A program made the translations under genes and the position numbers. Source: Ustilaginoidea virens (taxonomy: Eukaryota; Ascomycota; Sordariomycetes; Hypocreales; Clavicipitaceae). From it: 64,000 nucleotides of DNA. Under the pieces are notes generated by a model. The model saw only the letters and a program-made list of their open reading frames with translations. It searched no databases and was not told the origin of the DNA. Of this stretch, positions 13,502 to 24,173 are shown in pieces (the first letter of the stretch is position 1; every line of letters begins with the position of its first letter). The stretch is from contig NC_057316.1 in assembly GCF_000687475.1 (NCBI RefSeq), positions 7,402,041 to 7,466,040 of the forward strand, written 5' to 3'.

Positions 13502-13770
13502 GTAAGCAGATACTACTATCGGCTCTAGCACGCTATGGCGCTACTCTAGAGGGCATAGGACCTATAAGTCCGAACCTGGCTAGGGAGCTCGGGACCTGTA
13601 GTTCCTAACCAGTCCTATAGAAAGAGGAAGCAGCTATTGGCGCTGCTAGGCTATAGCGCCACTCTAGAGGACGTAGGACTTATAGGTCCCAACCTAGCTA
13701 GGGAGCTCGAGACCTATAGGTCCTAACTAATCCTATAGAAATATATCAATATTGCTAATATATAAGCCAG
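13502..13770 (+). other. Gene 3 intron 2 (A), built from palindrome pairs
   Basis: The donor GTAAGC follows a mutated CAG, the branch is GCTAAT near 13754, and the acceptor is CCAG at 13770. The 269-nt length is not a multiple of three and is exactly what moves frame 2 to frame 1. Inside are two tandem units of about 118 bp, each with two palindromes 32-33 bp apart (13559 and 13592; 13677 and 13710) plus a gctagggagctcg spacer. Confidence 0.75.
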
Positions 13771-15567
13771 ATAAGTAGGATAGTGATTTTTACTTTGTAT
13801 AATATATAGCGGGTCTGGATAGTTAGAATAACCTAAACGAGGTTTATATTTATTAAGAAAGATATAAATATTAAAGACGACCGAAAGATACTAGAGGCAG
13901 ACGATAACGATAATTTAGATAGTAAGCTTTTAGATCGTAAGGAAAATAAGGAGGATAAGGATAAAAAAGAGGAGGAGTAGGAGGAGGATAAAGAGGAAGA
14001 TAATATAGAAGATTAGGCGCGCGCAAGCACCCCTTATACCCCCTATACCCCCTATAAACGCAAGCGTTATAGCGATAATGCATTTGCATTAATACCAAAA
14101 AAACGGCGCTATGGTATTTACTGCACCTTAATAGAGAACGAGCTATAGCAGAGGATGCAAAATATTAGCGAGGAGATAGAGAAGAAGAAGAAAAAGGATA
14201 TAAACTAGAAGTATACTACCTATTACGTAAAGATAGAACTTAGCTACTGTAAGATTTATACTATTAGTAAAGAAAGTAATAAGGACCTAGACGGCAACCT
14301 AATTAATTATAAGTAGCGGGATGAGAGTTCCGCTTTATACTCGTTTAAGCTTTTTATACTTAATAAGGCGCATATTGCCTGTAACTTTCAGAAGAGTTAT
14401 AATCGCTATCTCAGTCTTATTAAGCGCGAGTATAGCATCTAGATTACCGGTATATTAATTATATCTGGCAATAAGGATATTATTGGATTCGCATGCTTTC
14501 TCTTTAAGTATATACCTATCGATAGAGTATAGCTCGCCGACTTTCTCTTCGCCGCTATCGACTGCCAGAGCCTTACCGCGCTTTAGAGTAGTAAATACGA
14601 TCCCTACTCTAGGCAATTGCCTGGCAATATCGATATTAGGGATAGGATCACAGCCAAAGAAAAAGGCCGCATTATTGGCATTCTATATGACGATTTCGCG
14701 CTTAACGACAATATTAAGACGGTACTGCAGTAGTACTACGATAATAGTATACATCTATAGCAGGTCTGCCCGCACCTTATACTAGCTATAGGAAGGATAA
14801 TTAGGTGGGAGTTCACGTTTAGTAACAGTATAACATCTGCACTAAAAAACAATTTTTGCATATTTCGCTTGGCAAGGGCTATTATTAATAGCCCCGATAG
14901 ACACAGCATCATATTTCCTGGAATCGACCTCCCGCTACAAACGGTACACTACAAAGAAGTGAACTACAGCATTTTGCATAAAAAGTTGGTTAAGACGTAT
15001 AGCGAGGAGTCGGCCTTATCGTCCTTTACCCCCCTATCCTAAGGCATAGATAATATTATTACGACGGCTATAGCTAGTAATAGGCTGCAGGCAACCGGTA
15101 ATATCGAGAAACCGCCTAATAGGAACTTTAGCTCGCAGCGCGCCGGTAATATAATTGCTTTCGACGCCAGATTTAAAAGAGTTTTAGAATATAATTTATA
15201 TAAAAAGATAATAAAGCGCAAAGAGGCCGTCGCCTAGGTATTATATGAGATTTCCTATAAAGGCATTAAACTTACCGACACTAAGATCGAGCGGATTCAG
15301 AAAGAGACCAATAAAGGTAGGGTTATTACCTTTAGTACTAATAGCTATCGGGACCTTATAAGGTCTGACCTCTATTACGGTCTTAGCACCTTCTTCTTAA
15401 TAACGAACCTAGAGCCAGGATAGTATAGACTATCTATATCGTTAGACTAGCTGTAGTACCTAGCGCACGGCAGCCCGGTTATTAACCGCGTGATCTAGCT
15501 TATCTACCTCTATATCATCTAGGGCAAGGAGAGGCTGCTAATATTTTATGATTTACCGGTTCTGCAG

Positions 15568-15684
15568 ATATAAGCTCCAAGCCAGCTATAGCCCCTTAAG
15601 ACCTATAGGTCTAAAAAGGTCCTCACTTCGGACCTATAGGTCTGAACCGGTGACTATAACTAACCAACCATATAACTACCTAGG
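15568..15684 (+). repeat. 117-nt palindrome-bearing insert in gene 3, in frame (A)
   Basis: Lies between the IFYDLP and YLYGTVLL segments of the C-terminal helicase lobe, where the family normally has a shorter linker. It holds two palindromes, at about 15599 and 15631. The length is a multiple of three and the frame is kept. A donor would need an extra G (CAG then ATATAAG) and the acceptor is unclear, so this is either a third intron with a lost donor or an in-frame insertion. Confidence 0.5.
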
Positions 15685-16593
15685 TACCTCTACGGCACTG
15701 TCCTACTTTGCGGGGTTCAGGCCTTTACAGCGCGTAGTACTAATAAGGGCTCTGAAAAGCAAGCAGCATTAGATGCCTTCCTTAACCCGAAGATAGGCCC
15801 ATACGTTTTTATTACTAATATATCGATTATAGGCACTGGCGTCAACCTATAGCGATAATACTATAAGGGTATCTTTATTAATTTCCACTCGAATGCATAA
15901 ATCATCCGGTAGGCATAAGCCAGGCTATATCGAATAGGACAGCTTCGGCATATTATTTGGTATATCATTAAAGTCGTAGACTCGTACTAAGACTATATAG
16001 AGCACGGTATACTTAAACGATGGACCATATAGCTTTAGGCCGATATGAAAGTACCGTCTTAGGCAGACGGTATTATTAAGGAAACCTTAGTATATAAACT
16101 ATAGAGGCAGTATTTCGGTTATTCCTTTAATAGAATGGCATAGCAGATTATTAAGGACACCTCGCAGAAGGAGTTCAAGCCGAATGCCAAGTCTACACGC
16201 AAGTTAGGTTACATACTTTTATGCCTTATGAAGCTTATCTATACTATCCCTCCCGAGGATACTAAAAAGACGATATTTTTCAATAACAATATGCATAATA
16301 TTTTAACATCCATATATACCATCTATCGGTCAAATACATACAATATACCTACCGTCCGAAGGTAGTATATAATATCTGCAGAGGAGATGTCGCCTATTAT
16401 GTGGGAGGAGGCGAAGAAAGCCCAGCACGCGGCTAAATCTCGCAGTAAGAGCGAAGAATAAACGCAAATCCTACATAGGTTATGTGAGTATAGTAAGGAA
16501 CTATTGGTAGGACGGGTGGATAAGGTGGAGAGTAAGTATCGAGATATACCGATTGATAGCAAAGAAGGAGAGGATAAGGACCTAGACGAATAA

Positions 16594-17284
16594 TTAGCAG
16601 CTCATTATTTTTTCTTTTACTACATTTTGCTTTATACCAGACAGTTATTATATATAGGCAAGTCTAGATAGACGGAGATGAATTCATATATATACTGCAC
16701 AAAGATTCCCTCTAAATATATAGTCAAGTTAACTAAATGAAAGTAAGCTTATATATATATACTACTGTAGCTGGCATACTTAGGCAGCCCTAACTACACT
16801 AGTGTCTAGTACCTCTATACTAATATATGTAGGAAACCTAAGGACCAGGGGAAAAACCTATATACGGTCGTGTGGCTATTGGTGCCCTATAAGGGGTATG
16901 ATGTGATATAAAGGAGGCTTAATTGAGCTAAGCTAGGATATATAATGGTGGAGTGCCTATATAAGTAAGGTTATATAATATGCCCCTACTAGTCCGTAAA
17001 GGCTTGGTGTTATTGCGTGGAAATTTATTGCCCTACTGCTAATATCGTCAGGCTGCTGGGCTGGGAGTATGTAGGTAGTAACGCAGATGCCGTAAGGATA
17101 AGGCTTATTGCCCCGATTCATTCAATTGTTAGGGCTTGGAAGTACGGTTATTATTTTGGTGGGGCTTTAGGGCAATCGCAGTGCCGTAGTCGGGCGCGTA
17201 CGTATTGTTATTTCCGAAAAGGGTGGGTTAAAGCCGACTGCATAATGCCGTATGCGTGTGTAAATTGGGGTGCCTCTTATAGGG
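16594..17284 (+). other. Gene 3 to gene 4 interval (A)
   Basis: AT-rich at first. A 90-codon frame at 17017-17289 (begins MEIYCPTANIVRLLGW) is open only in this copy; copy B has TAG in place of TGG. A ctattggtgccc...aaggggta motif near 16876 also occurs near 33780. No firm gene. Confidence 0.35.
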
Positions 17285-17365
17285 TATAAAAACTTCTTCT
17301 CTTTCCCACCTGCTTTTATTTTCCTTTCCTTCTTCTCTTTTTCCCTTAAGTTAACCTTCCTTTTT
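17285..17365 (+). promoter_or_regulatory. TATA box and CT-rich leader of gene 4 (A)
   Basis: TATAAAAA at 17285-17292 is followed by cttcttctctttccc and about 60 bp of pyrimidine-rich sequence. It lies about 350 bp upstream of the proposed gene 4 ATG and has the same style as 10159. Confidence 0.4.
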
Positions 17366-17635
17366 CTCTCGTGAAATTATATAATAGTTCTTTGACCCGG
17401 TATACTGCCGCTTATATCCTATCTTTTAACTTACCTTTTTCTTATCGCGATACCTCCTATACTGCCGATTACGCTTAAGTTAGGTCTAGGGGCTGCGCAC
17501 TCTTAGCCGTATTACGGTTATATGCAGTGCGGTGACCCTACGGTGCAGTATTATAATCAATAAGGTAAGGTGCCTTTAATTAGTATTATAGTAGTATACT
17601 GACCTCAATAGGTCTTAGCGGAGTGTGTTTTGATT

Positions 17636-18545
17636 ATGCCTCGCTATATCGTCTTTATATGCCGGTAGGTATCCTATCTATTATAATGCATTTTCCTATT
17701 AATATTTTATTAGCTGGAGCGAACCCCCTGGAACCGTAAGGCTATCGAGCGGTATATAGCTTTATAGACGGCTTTTATATCTGGGGAAGAAGTAAATGGT
17801 TTAGTTCCATTTTATTAGCCTTGCTGACCTTAGTAGGTTGGTCTAAAGGAGTAGTCAGACGCCTAGGAGGCGGCTTGCCGCGCTATAAAGCTAACGGATT
17901 CTCCTACGCGTCCTACTACTGCCGCTACCTCATCGGGGTCTTTCGCCTCTATTCCATTAGCACCTATCCCTCTTAACTGCAAGTTTTTAGATCTCTTTAG
18001 GCGCGGTATTATGGCTCTTAAGGGCATTTAGGCCCGGTTGGATAGCGCTTTCCCTACTAGCCTGTCTCTCTCTACTACGGTAGAGACTATTGACCTTTAG
18101 AATGCCGCCGACCCCTTACCTTCCCCTATAAGTCAAAAGAGGGCAGAGATCGCGAAAATTTTATCTAATATATATACCGTAAGGGATAGTAAAAAGCCGG
18201 AAAAGGCTGCTGCAGATACTAGTATACAGACTCACGGTACCTAGACTTCTCTTAGGCAGAAGAGGGGCTTTAGTACCGGTCTTACTACAACTCCTCTCTC
18301 GAAGAAGAAGAATACTATAACCCCATCTCGACGTTTAAAACCATAGGGAGGCCGCTCTGCCGCCACTACTCTAGGAATGCCCTAAGTTATCCAGAATAAT
18401 AAGCTTATATATTTTCTTTAGAAAACAATAAAGTTTTGGGAATTAAAGTATAAAACCTTAAGAATTAGAGATAGTATAGGGATTAATAGGTAAACTAGTA
18501 ATAACTAGATAGCTAATAAATATGCCTTTTTTAATATTTATATAA
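17636..18545 (+). pseudogene. Gene 4 copy A: small S/T/K-rich pseudogene
   Basis: Proposed exon 1 is 17636-17668 (11 codons, MPRYIVFICR then a stop in place of Gln). A 45-nt intron 17669-17713 has a GTATCC donor and a TTATTAG acceptor. Exon 2 runs from 17714 in one frame. It reads ERTPWNRKAIERYIAL, then S/T/P-rich sequence, a helical QKRAEIAKILSNIY segment and a basic tail (LSKKKN, SRRLKP). Stops are RIP-type. The 3' end abuts the LTR-like repeat at 18546, so the true C-terminus may be missing. Function unknown. A DNA- or RNA-binding gag-like role is possible only from the basic tail. Confidence 0.45.
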
Positions 18546-18760
18546 TATTGGAATCGCAATTGCCCTTTTAGTTAGGTATTACGACTAATATACCGTTATA
18601 TGCGCTATGCATATGATATATTTGCCGCCGTATATATAGTAGACCTGCTTTTCCTTACGCCTTAATTAGGCGTATAGGCGGCCTATAGAGCCGTATTACT
18701 ACCTATAATTACAGTATATATATAAAAGACTATATTATTAGGGAAAGTAGAGCTTTACCT
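18546..18760 (+). repeat. LTR-like dispersed repeat, copy A2
   Basis: Begins TATTGGAATCGCAATTGCCC, the RIP form of TGTTGGAATCGC at the end of the 34108 element. It contains the gcttttccttacgcc core and the tataggcggcc segment shared with 248-475. Confidence 0.5.
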
Positions 18761-18954
18761 AAGATTTGCGAAGAAATCGGAAGGTAAGGCAGGAAGGGCA
18801 TAGCTTTTTCCCGCTTTCCCTATTTAAAATATAATAAAGCCGTCCCATAGAGATATTTTTTTAAATCATCCGGGGATTAGACGAAAAAAGCGGGTAAAGT
18901 ACTATAATATTCTACTTCTACTAGCCTTAGTATTAAAGAATATATATCTACAAA

Positions 18955-19695
18955 AAAAGGCGGTGAGATTCTGCTATATAAAAGGCGGTAAAGAGACTGA
19001 TTCTGCCATTAAAGTACTGCGATGTTTTGTTCTACTAAAAAATAGTGCTGAATACCATATAGAAAGAAGGTAGTATAAAGGCGGTAAAAAGGGTAGTAAA
19101 AACGACAGTAAAATAAAATAGTAAAAAAGGCAGGGCAAAGGCGGTAAAATACGGCAGTAAAAGATGGTAAAATAAGGCAGTAAAAAGGCAGTAAAATAAG
19201 GTAGTAAAAAGCGGTGAAGTAAGACAGTAAAAAGGCGGTAAAAAAGGCAGGGTAAAAGTGGTAAAATACGGCAGTAAAAGATGGTAAAATGAGGCAGTAA
19301 AAAGGCAGTAAAATAAGGCAGTAAAAAGCGGTGAAATAAGATAGTAAAAAGGCGGTAAAAAAGGCAGGGCAAAAGCGGTAAAATACGGCAGTAAAAGATG
19401 GTAAAATAAGGCAGTAAAAAGGCAGTAAAATAAGGCAGTAAAAATATAGTAAAATAAGATTATAAAAATAGCATAAAAAAGGCGGTAAAAAAAGGCAGTA
19501 AAAAGCGGTGAAGTAAGATAGTAAAAAGGCGGTAAAATACAGCAGTAAAAGATGGTAAAATAAGGCAGTAAAAAAGCAGTAAAAGGCGGTAAAATAAGGC
19601 AGTAAAAAAGGCAGTAAAAAAAACAGTAAAAAGGCGGTAAAGGTAAAATAAGGTAGTAAAAAAAGCAGTAAAAAGAGTAGTAAAAAAAGGCAGCA
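18955..19695. repeat. A-rich minisatellite with 117-bp higher-order unit (A)
   Basis: Short units of the type ggcagtaaaa or ggcggtaaaa (10-13 bp) are arranged in a 117-bp higher-order repeat. The ggcaggg landmark recurs at 19131, 19248 and 19365. The minus strand shows Phe/Leu/Pro/Tyr-rich open frames, an effect of the lack of stops in the unit. Almost identical in copy B. Confidence 0.9.
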
Positions 19696-19805
19696 AATAA
19701 GCAGTAGCTAAACCAGACTAATATTTACCCGCCTGGCTACTCTGCTTTCCCTATGCCTTTAATACTAAAGAATTTAGTAGCACCCTAATATAATTCTTTC
19801 TATAG

Positions 19806-20370
19806 GTTTTACTAAGGGGTATTTAGTTATATATAAGGTTACGCGCGTAATATTATATACCGTAAGGTTACTAGTTAAAGATATAATTACTTTTTTAATT
19901 ATAATTTAACTAACTAAAAGGGAAGATAGGAAGCAGAAGAGGAATTATATAATATAGCCTTTTATATATATACTATTATTATATATATTAGTATAATTAG
20001 GCCGGGCTGCCTATATGCCCTATTAGGTATAGGGGTAAAAGGGGTAAAGGTATTAAAATAGCTATCGTAAAGTGCCTAATTAGGCATATTACGATAGATA
20101 TACCGCGCATACCTATTATATATAATATAGCTACTTTTGCCCTTATGCCCTTAAGCCCGGTAGAATATATAGGCAGCCTAGCCTAACTATACTAATATAT
20201 ATAATAATAGTATATATATAAAAAACTATATTATATAATTACTCTTTTTTACTTCTTTTCCTCTTTCTTAGATAATTATTAGTAAAATAATTAAATCCTT
20301 TACTTAATAATTACCCGGTATATATTACTATATATACTACCCTATATATAACTAAGTACCCTTTAGTAAA
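19806..20370. repeat. Imperfect 565-bp inverted repeat of LTR-like elements (A)
   Basis: The left arm begins ggttttactaaggggta and reads through gaattatataatatagcc and ggccgggctgcc. The right arm carries the same landmarks in reverse (ggcagcctagcc, actatattatataatta, taccctttagtaaaac). The centre is the near-palindrome tgcctaattaggca flanked by tatcgta and tacgata. It looks like two LTR-like elements head to head sharing one centre. Confidence 0.7.
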
Positions 20371-20574
20371 ACTAATACTAATTAGTAAAGTTAAAGTTTA
20401 CTTTATAGATTAACTAGGATTAATAAGAAGAGATAATTTAAAAAGATTATATTAATAAGGAATATAATTTATCTTAATTTAGTTAAAACGGCTTATATAT
20501 TATAGACTAAAGGATAAATTAATTATATCTAACATTCTATATTCATCTATTATAAGGAATAATTACTAAATATT

Positions 20575-21010
20575 ATAAGGTAGGCTTTTATTAGGCCTTA
20601 TTTTTAGTAAGGCTTAATATAATATATCGGGCCTTATTTTAAAATATATAGTAAGGCGGTATATAATACTAGGCCTTATTTAAAAATATTTAATATAGCT
20701 AGATATTATATAGGCATATTAGGCCTTATTTAAAAATATTTAATACGGCTGGATATTATATAGGTATATTAGGCTTTATTTAAAAATCTTTAATACGGCT
20801 AGATATTATATAGGTATACCGGGCTTTATTTAAAAGATATTTAATATAGCTAGATATTATATAGCATACTAGGCATTATTTAAAATATTTAATATAGCTA
20901 GATATTATATGGCATACTAGGTATTATTTAAAATATTTAGTAAGGCTTAATATAATATATTAGACCTTATTTTTTAAAATATATAGTAAGGCTAGATATA
21001 TTATAGTATA
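20575..21010. repeat. AT-rich tandem array, about 50-bp unit (A)
   Basis: The aggccttatttaaa landmark recurs at 20671, 20721, 20771, 20821, 20871 and 20919, with a tagatattatatagg segment in each unit. Heavily AT-biased and not coding. Confidence 0.8.
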
Positions 21011-21399
21011 ATAAGTATTATAAAGAGCTTTTTTATTAGCTACTTTAAATACCTAAGCCTATCCTCCTTTATATATATTTAAAATAGCTTTTCCTTTTCT
21101 TTTTAGATAATAAAAAAATAGTATAATTAAGTCTATTAATATACTATATGCCTTTTAATTCTTTTTACCTTTCCTATATTTTTAGTTATTTATATTTATC
21201 TTACTATTTTATACTAGTTTTACTTTATATTTACCTTTAAAATTATAATAGTTAGAGTAGGATAATATAATATATATTATATAGCTATAGAATTATTAAT
21301 TAATATAGATATATTTTTATTTAGTATAATAGGGTCTTCCCTATTAATAATAAATAAAGGCATTATATCTTTAGAGGTTATAAATATAAAAGGGTAAGA

Positions 21400-21600
21400 T
21401 ATTATAGTATTATTAGAAGGGTAAGATACTATAGTATCTTTAGTTTTATAAGATACTATAATATCCCTAGTATTAATTAGGTAAGATACTATAGTATCTT
21501 TAGTAATAATAATAGTGCGAGTTAGGTAAAATACTATAGTATCCCTAGTAATAATAGTTATAATAGTTAGGTAAGATACTATAGTATCCCTAGTTATAAT
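21400..21600. repeat. Palindrome cluster GATACTATAGTATC (A)
   Basis: At least four copies of the 14-bp palindrome gatactatagtatc or close variants, near 21429, 21485, 21530 and 21568, each preceded by ggtaa. RIP of GATACTGCAGTATC would give this form, parallel to the GGACCTGCAGGTCC family. Confidence 0.65.
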
Positions 21601-22024
21601 AATAGTATTAGTAGCTATAGTAACTTTACTATACTTGATAACCTATTAGCTAAATATCTAATAAATATAAAATAAACGGTCCTTATTATATATAATCTAG
21701 CTAATCTATAAGTTTTAATAGTAATTCGCATATATAAATCGCTCTAAGTTTGCTATATTAGTATAAAACGTTAGTATATATATTATATATAGTAGCTTAA
21801 AGATGCCTTTATTTATATTTAATAGCATTCTTCTATATCTTAATATAAAAAGATTAGATTCGCTAATAAATACTATTTTAGGCTTAATATTTAAAATATA
21901 ATCTAATAATTAGTCTTTATTATTAGTAATATAAATATTAGAATTACTATCTATTATCTAGGAATCTTTAAGTAGATAAGGTATAATAGAGAGAGATACC
22001 TATATACTAATAATAGGCAGAAAA

Positions 22025-22365
22025 AAGAAGCTATTAATATTAAAATTGCTATCGTAAGATACCTAATTAGGCATATTACAATAGATATGCCGTATAATTA
22101 ATATATATAATATAGCTACTTTTGCCCCTTTTCTTATACCTAATAGGGCATATAGGCAGCCTAGCCCAACTATACTAATATATATAATTATAATATATAT
22201 AAAAAGGCTATATTATATAACTACTTTCTTTTACTTTTTTCCCCCTTTTTTAGATAATTATTATTATTAGTAAAGTAATAGAATACTTTTACTTAGTAAC
22301 CTTACAGTATATAATACTATACGTGCGACCTTATATATAACTAAATATACCGAGTTTATATTAAT
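22025..22365 (+). repeat. LTR-like dispersed repeat, copy A3
   Basis: Reads gctatcgtaagatacctaatt, ggcatattacaatagata, ctacttttgcccc, ggcagcctagccc and then cgtgcgaccttatatataac. These landmarks match the minus strand of 33790-34108 along its whole length, with RIP-type changes. Confidence 0.65.
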
Positions 22366-23907
22366 ATATATAGCAATATTATTCTCTTAGCTTATAGTAT
22401 TATAGTAATTGCCTATAATTACGATAATTTAATATTAAATATTAATAAAAGCCTTTTTTTTATCTTTAAAAAAATAGGTAGAAAAGTAGGATAAATAAAA
22501 TAGATAAAATAGGTAAAATAAATAAAAAAGAATAATAATAGGAAAGAATAATAATTTAGCCTTAATTAAAGAAAATCTAATAGAATAAAAAATCTAAATA
22601 AATCTAAAAGGCTAAATAATCTTAAGTAAATAATTTTAGGTAAAAGTGATTAATCTAAATAGTTAATCTAATTAATCTAATTATAATATACTATATTTAT
22701 AGTATTTTAGCTTTAATAATTAAAAATTACTTACCACCTTTTTAAATTAGAAAAAATATTTCGCATAAGTAAATATATTAGTATTATTATATTCTTTTAA
22801 ACTATATTTTATATTAATAATTTATATAGTAGTATAAATACCCTAATAGAACTTTTGCATAAAGGTAATTTCTTTATTAAAAAGAATATTTAATTATAGA
22901 AAATTATCTAATAAAATAGTAATAATATAATAAAAGGTATATAAATAAGTAGTTAGTATACCTAGTATATAGCAAAAGTTAAAATAAAGCAATAGAATTA
23001 TAATATAAAAATATATAATTATATAGATTTATATACTATTTATTAGGGTTAGGTAGGGTTAATAATAGTATTAGCATAAAGGTATAAGAAATATAATAGT
23101 AAAAAAAATTAATATTATATAGAATATATAATTATACTTTTGCAACTAAAGTATAGCTATATATAGCTAGCTAAAGTCAGTATATAGCTATTTATTTATA
23201 TAATAAAAAAGAGAAGTACTTAGTAATTTATTAGACTAATTAATAATTTATTAGTATATAGCTAGTAATAAATATATATAAATAATAGTCTAAAAGAAAT
23301 CAATAAAATAAAATAAATAAAATAAAGTAATTTACTAAATATAAACTATACTTATAATTATTAAATAGTTTTCGTATATTAAAGTAATATAGTATATAAA
23401 AGATAAAAGTAGTAAAATAATAAAATTGCTATAAAGTAATAATATAGATAAGATATAAGATTAAAGTATAAAAATAATTTAATATTTACTTATATATATA
23501 TATATTTCTTTACTTTTCTTTTTATTATTTAGGTAGGAATATCTAAAGATTTAAATATATAATAGTTTAATATAAAATATCCCTAGTAAAATTAATCTAA
23601 TATAAATATTATAATTTTAATATAATATTATAGATATATAGCGAAATATGCATTTATAGTATATTAAAATTAGTAATAATAAAATAGTATAATTAATTTA
23701 TAATATATTATATATTTATATATAAGGGAATATATATAAGTACTAAATACTTAACTTAATTAATAGCTATTATATAAATATAAATACTAAATACTTAATA
23801 CCTTTTTTAATCTAATAATATAGCAATATATAAAGATTATTAGCAATAGATATCTAAAAAATAATAAAATAGATAATAATAATTAATTTTATTATAATAT
23901 ATAAACC
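22366..23907. other. Very AT-rich, gene-free tail (A)
   Basis: No reading frame, RNA gene or clear repeat unit apart from a short TTAGGG-like island at 23043. The composition is what saturated RIP leaves behind. Confidence 0.7.
23043..23062 (+). repeat. Short interstitial telomere-like island (A)
   Basis: TTAGGGTTAGGTAGGGTTAA within AT-rich DNA, same orientation as the chromosome end. Its TAGG variant unit resembles the inner telomere tract at 63884. Confidence 0.55.
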
Positions 23908-24120
23908 CTATTCTAATCCTATATTAACCCTTTAGAAACCCTATTTTAACCCTATAAAAACCCTATAGAAACCCTATATATTGACCCTATACTAACCCTA
24001 TAATAACTTTATAATAACCCTATAGAAACCCTATATAAACCCTAGATTAACTTTATAGTAACCTTATATTAACCCTATAGAAATCCTATATTAACCCTAT
24101 ATTAACCCTTTAGAAACCTA
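23908..24120 (-). repeat. Degenerate CCCTA array, reverse of the end telomere (A)
   Basis: Units of about 10-12 bp such as aaccctatag, aaccctatat and aaccctttag recur some 18 times. The C-rich strand is on the plus strand, opposite to the terminal TTAGGG tract. It may be a decayed telomeric array or a telomere-like minisatellite. Confidence 0.6.
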
Positions 24121-24173
24121 ATATATTTACCTATATAAGTATCTTAAAGTGGCTGCTAGAGCTGGAGCTATAG

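Larger units (their letters stand above)
11094..16593 (+). pseudogene. Gene 3 copy A: SNF2-type helicase, RIP-inactivated
   Basis: Model: exons 11094-11421, 11526-13501 and 13771-16593, 1709 codons including the stop. The start is ATA here, ATG in copy B. SNF2-family ATPases remodel DNA-protein complexes. Visible motifs: Walker A near residue 666 reads IRLGKIK (IGLGKTK in copy B); the DEAH box near residue 965 reads ILNKAH, with Asp and Glu changed by G-to-A; motif III near 992 reads ITGILI; motif V near 1455 reads GTGVNL; motif VI near 1480 reads ARLYRIGQ, the hallmark of SNF2 C-terminal helicase lobes. Low-complexity inserts are Asn/Asp-rich near residue 394 and Glu/Lys/Asp-rich just after intron 2. 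Many in-frame TAG/TAA codons make it non-functional. Both introns contain GGACCTATAGGTCC palindromes. Confidence 0.88.
1..24173 (+). repeat. Segmental duplication, copy A (internal)
   Basis: This block matches 39692-63887 in the same orientation. In the first 60 aligned bases the only differences are three transitions (positions 4, 6 and 32). Differences stay almost entirely C/T or G/A through the coding half, as expected from RIP. In the exons of genes 1 and 3 the copies are equal in length, while small indels occur only in a poly-C tract, a hexamer run, A/T runs and a short tandem array. The true left boundary is unknown because copy A begins at the window edge. The right boundary is sharp at 24173, the same base at which copy B turns into telomere. 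Confidence 0.97.

Noticed and set aside
18974..19696. Phe/Leu/Tyr-rich minus-strand frames (also at 58756-59397)
   Set aside because: They are products of the A-rich ggcagtaaaa minisatellite, which has no stops on that strand.
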